The notes beneath the pieces are model-generated. The model was given only the letters and a program-made list of their open reading frames with translations. It was not told the origin of the DNA and ran no database searches. The translations under genes and the position numbers were made by a program. A DNA stretch of 64,000 nucleotides from Augochlora pura (taxonomy: Eukaryota; Arthropoda; Insecta; Hymenoptera; Halictidae), in assembly GCF_028453695.1 (NCBI RefSeq), contig NC_135777.1, positions 6,065,714 to 6,129,713 on the forward strand, written 5' to 3'. Of this stretch, positions 63,458 through 64,000 are shown one piece after another (positions within the stretch are counted from its first letter, which is position 1; the number at the start of each line of letters is the position of its first letter).

Positions 63458-64000
63458 TCAGAACTGCAGAGTTAAATCATTCGATGACGTGCCCGACGCT
63501 GGGTTCTCACAGAACTTTAAGGATCGCCGTTGGTAGTCCTCTTCGTCGCAAAAGACCTGCTGCAATCTCGTCCGTACTATCAACTTCCTATCTTCGTGAA
63601 CTTTCCTCAGATATGGCAACAAACTCAGTAAAAAGTGATAGTCGGCGTCGTCGATGTGGTTTTGCGGATTCGAATGATACGCAGATTTTAACTCTATGAA
63701 TTGTTTCTGTTCGGTATCCAGCAGTTTGTCGAAGCTATTGAATTTCTCGGATTTTTGCCGTCTTTTCAGAGACATCTCCGAATTGTGTGCCCGACGTTTT
63801 CTCGATTGCGACACCTCGATTTCACATTCTTTAATCTCGTATTCGGACGCGTCGTTTGCTAATAGATTTTCCGATCTGTCCTCGCTTTCCTCGGTGTGCG
63901 CCGCTTGCCAAGGATTCTCGTTCAATTCTACTTCAAGAATATTATCGCTAAATTTCCGAGACGTAAATTGATCTTTCAAAAACAACATGCTAGAGAAATG
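63458..64000 (-). CDS. BESS-motif DNA-binding protein, C-terminal part (continues past window end)
   Basis: The minus-strand frame is open from the window end to a stop codon at 63458, and it is still open at 64000, so the Met at 63988 need not be the start. The C-terminal part contains a BESS motif (DDADYHFLLSLLPYLRKV), the roughly 40-residue protein-interaction domain of MADF-BESS regulators such as Adf-1, Dip3 and Stonewall. Before it come an acidic stretch (HTEESEDRSENL) and a basic, nuclear-localisation-like stretch (SRKRRAHNSEMSLKRRQK). The MADF domain expected upstream would be outside the window. This is probably a nuclear transcription regulator; its target genes cannot be inferred. 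Confidence 0.75.
   Translation of the reverse strand, partial: HFSSMLFLKDQFTSRKFSDNILEVELNENPWQAAHTEESEDRSENLLANDASEYEIKECEIEVSQSRKRRAHNSEMSLKRRQKSEKFNSFDKLLDTEQKQFIELKSAYHSNPQNHIDDADYHFLLSLLPYLRKVHEDRKLIVRTRLQQVFCDEEDYQRRSLKFCENPASGTSSNDLTLQF

Noticed and set aside
1..64000. Search for tRNA, rRNA, CRISPR arrays, prokaryotic operons or viral insertions
   Set aside because: No tRNA-like A/B boxes with a cloverleaf, rRNA words, regular spaced repeats or viral genes were recognised by eye; the window has ordinary insect gene structure. A tRNAscan or Rfam scan would be needed to exclude small RNA genes.

Overview
The window is insect nuclear DNA, most likely from a hymenopteran (bee, ant or wasp). 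It is AT-rich, with GT-AG introns that are often 60-100 nt long, compact conserved genes, CpG-rich stretches and few, mostly decayed transposons. The species cannot be named from sequence alone. A run of 100 N at 6686-6785 shows that this is an assembled scaffold.

Layout. (1) 1-5634, minus: WDR81, a BEACH/WD40 endosomal regulator, whose C-terminal WD40 part lies beyond position 1. (2) 5635-8677: a repeat-rich gap with three copies of one dispersed repeat. (3) 8678-10898: two convergent genes for mitochondrial proteins, TMEM186 (plus) and mRpS7 (minus), sharing a 120-bp terminator region. (4) 11882-14889, plus: MAP2K4/MKK4, the stress kinase upstream of JNK and p38. (5) 17999-18264: two spliced coding exons that I cannot identify. 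(6) 18.3-25.5 kb: a CpG-rich, gene-poor region ending in FoxJ1, the forkhead factor of motile cilia and sperm flagella. (7) 27773-37841, minus: a CYP4-family P450 in eight exons. On the opposite strand its introns hold the 3' part of a THEG-repeat (sperm-type) gene and a transposon-related ORF. A dead mariner sits between two THEG exons. (8) 38.2-42.9 kb: mostly non-coding, with a piggyBac-like MITE and microsatellites. (9) 42914-43716, minus: a small secreted 12-cysteine protein without a recognised family. (10) 44721-48480, minus: TBL3/UTP13, a WD40 protein of the small-subunit processome, with a fold-back MITE just beyond its stop codon. (11) 49790-54958, plus: a pHCl-type ligand-gated chloride channel. 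(12) 57197-60931, minus: the mitochondrial dicarboxylate carrier (SLC25A10/Dic1). (13) 63458 to the end, minus: the C-terminal part of a MADF/BESS-type DNA-binding protein.

The genes do not form one pathway; this is ordinary mixed gene content of an animal chromosome. The more unusual points are the three-layer nesting (P450, THEG gene, mariner), two GC-AG introns (P450 and TBL3), an inferred 39-nt intron in WDR81, a 105-codon open extension upstream of the P450 start, the 12-cysteine secreted protein, and several small inverted-repeat elements. I saw no clearly new multi-gene system. Exon limits were derived by hand from splice signals and reading-frame continuity; for the complete genes WDR81 (in-window part), TMEM186, mRpS7, MKK4, FoxJ1, P450, pHCl, Dic and the cysteine-rich gene the exon sums keep one frame.
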